Source: JBOHER01 sp050701115
Lineage (GTDB): Bacteria > Actinomycetota > Actinomycetes > Mycobacteriales > Pseudonocardiaceae
Reading direction: 5' to 3'
Assembly: GCA_050701115.1 (NCBI GenBank)
Contig: JBOHER010000348.1
Coordinates: 1-30,075, forward strand
DNA length: 30,075 nucleotides
In this document: one piece after another, positions 29,968 to 30,075 of the stretch
Layout of the letters: each line of letters begins with the position of its first letter
Position numbering within the stretch: the first letter of the stretch is position 1
The notes under the pieces: generated by a model
What the model was told of the DNA's origin: nothing
Database searches by the model: none
The model's input: the letters and a program-made list of their open reading frames with translations, nothing else
Position numbers and translations under genes: made by a program

Positions 29968-30075
29968 AATGGCGGACACGGCGGCGCGAATGGCGGACAC
30001 GGCGGCGCGAATGGCGGACACGGCGGCGCGAGGCGCGGACACGGCGGCGCGAGGCGCGGACACGGCGGCGCGAGG
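29968..30075. repeat. 21-bp tandem repeat array B (continues past window)
   Basis: Five complete units (29968-29988, 29989-30009, 30010-30030, 30031-30051, 30052-30072) have core GGCGGACACGGCGGCGCGA or GCGCGGACACGGCGGCGCGA, and a sixth starts at 30073. On this strand the unit resembles the reverse complement of array A (CGCGGAC common, 16-17 of 21 positions alike). The units on the minus strand translate as a VSAIRAA/VSAPRAA heptad upstream of the DUF559-like start. Confidence 0.95.

Overview
The window is a high-GC actinobacterial chromosome segment. A DUF3558-type C-terminus, a Scr1-type XRE/DUF5753 regulator, an MmpS-like lipoprotein, GTG starts and dense short-overlap operons fit Pseudonocardiales (an Amycolatopsis/Prauserella-like genus). 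That placement is inferred from gene families, since no rRNA or marker gene is present. No tRNA, rRNA, CRISPR array, intact transposase or prophage gene was seen.

Layout. (1) 1-437: the tail of a DUF3558-like gene and a frameshifted remnant. (2) 424-5306, minus strand: a tightly overlapping surface-glycan operon of GDP-mannose 3,5-epimerase homologue, GT4 glycosyltransferase, MOP flippase and GT39-like membrane glycosyltransferase. A SAM methyltransferase and a serine beta-lactamase-like hydrolase are divergent from it. The GT4 gene begins with five 15-bp repeats, each carrying an in-frame ATG. (3) 7673-10030: a small Cys-rich protein divergent from the XRE/DUF5753 regulator, which has an 18-codon overlapping upstream ORF; then a lipoprotein and a 90-aa orphan with a second copy at 18117. 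(4) 10030-11147: a divergent MarR/YceI pair with two palindromic operators. (5) 11166-17384: a molybdenum hydroxylase island with MocA, XdhC, a Tat-exported molybdopterin subunit, a [2Fe-2S] subunit, and an AcoR-like regulator lacking GAFTGA. (6) 17499-24123: mixed metabolic genes, namely a thioredoxin-like protein, the second 90-aa paralogue, a trypsin-family remnant, a thiolase-like protein, an alpha/beta hydrolase with a structured leader, a quinone oxidoreductase, a PaaI thioesterase and a SixA-like phosphatase. (7) 24133-28894: a quinate/shikimate-type catabolic unit with 3-dehydroshikimate dehydratase/HPPD fusion, MHS transporter and divergent zinc dehydrogenase. Between the first two lies what looks like the first dozen codons of a deleted type II dehydroquinase gene. 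(8) 28892-30075: an AbiEi/DUF559-like gene bracketed by two related 21-bp tandem arrays in opposite orientation.

Functional links. The glycan genes plausibly make and export a surface polysaccharide or glycolipid. MocA and XdhC would mature the cofactor of the IorB/IorA-like hydroxylase, controlled by the neighbouring regulator. The MHS transporter would import quinate/shikimate-type acids for conversion to protocatechuate by the QsuB-like enzyme.

Most unusual signals: the start-codon repeat array (4255-4329), the paired 21-bp arrays around the DUF559 gene, the dehydroquinase remnant, the duplicated 90-aa gene with its conserved upstream element, and the paired hairpins in the alpha/beta-hydrolase leader. 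I found no complete, clearly new multi-gene defence or mobile system.
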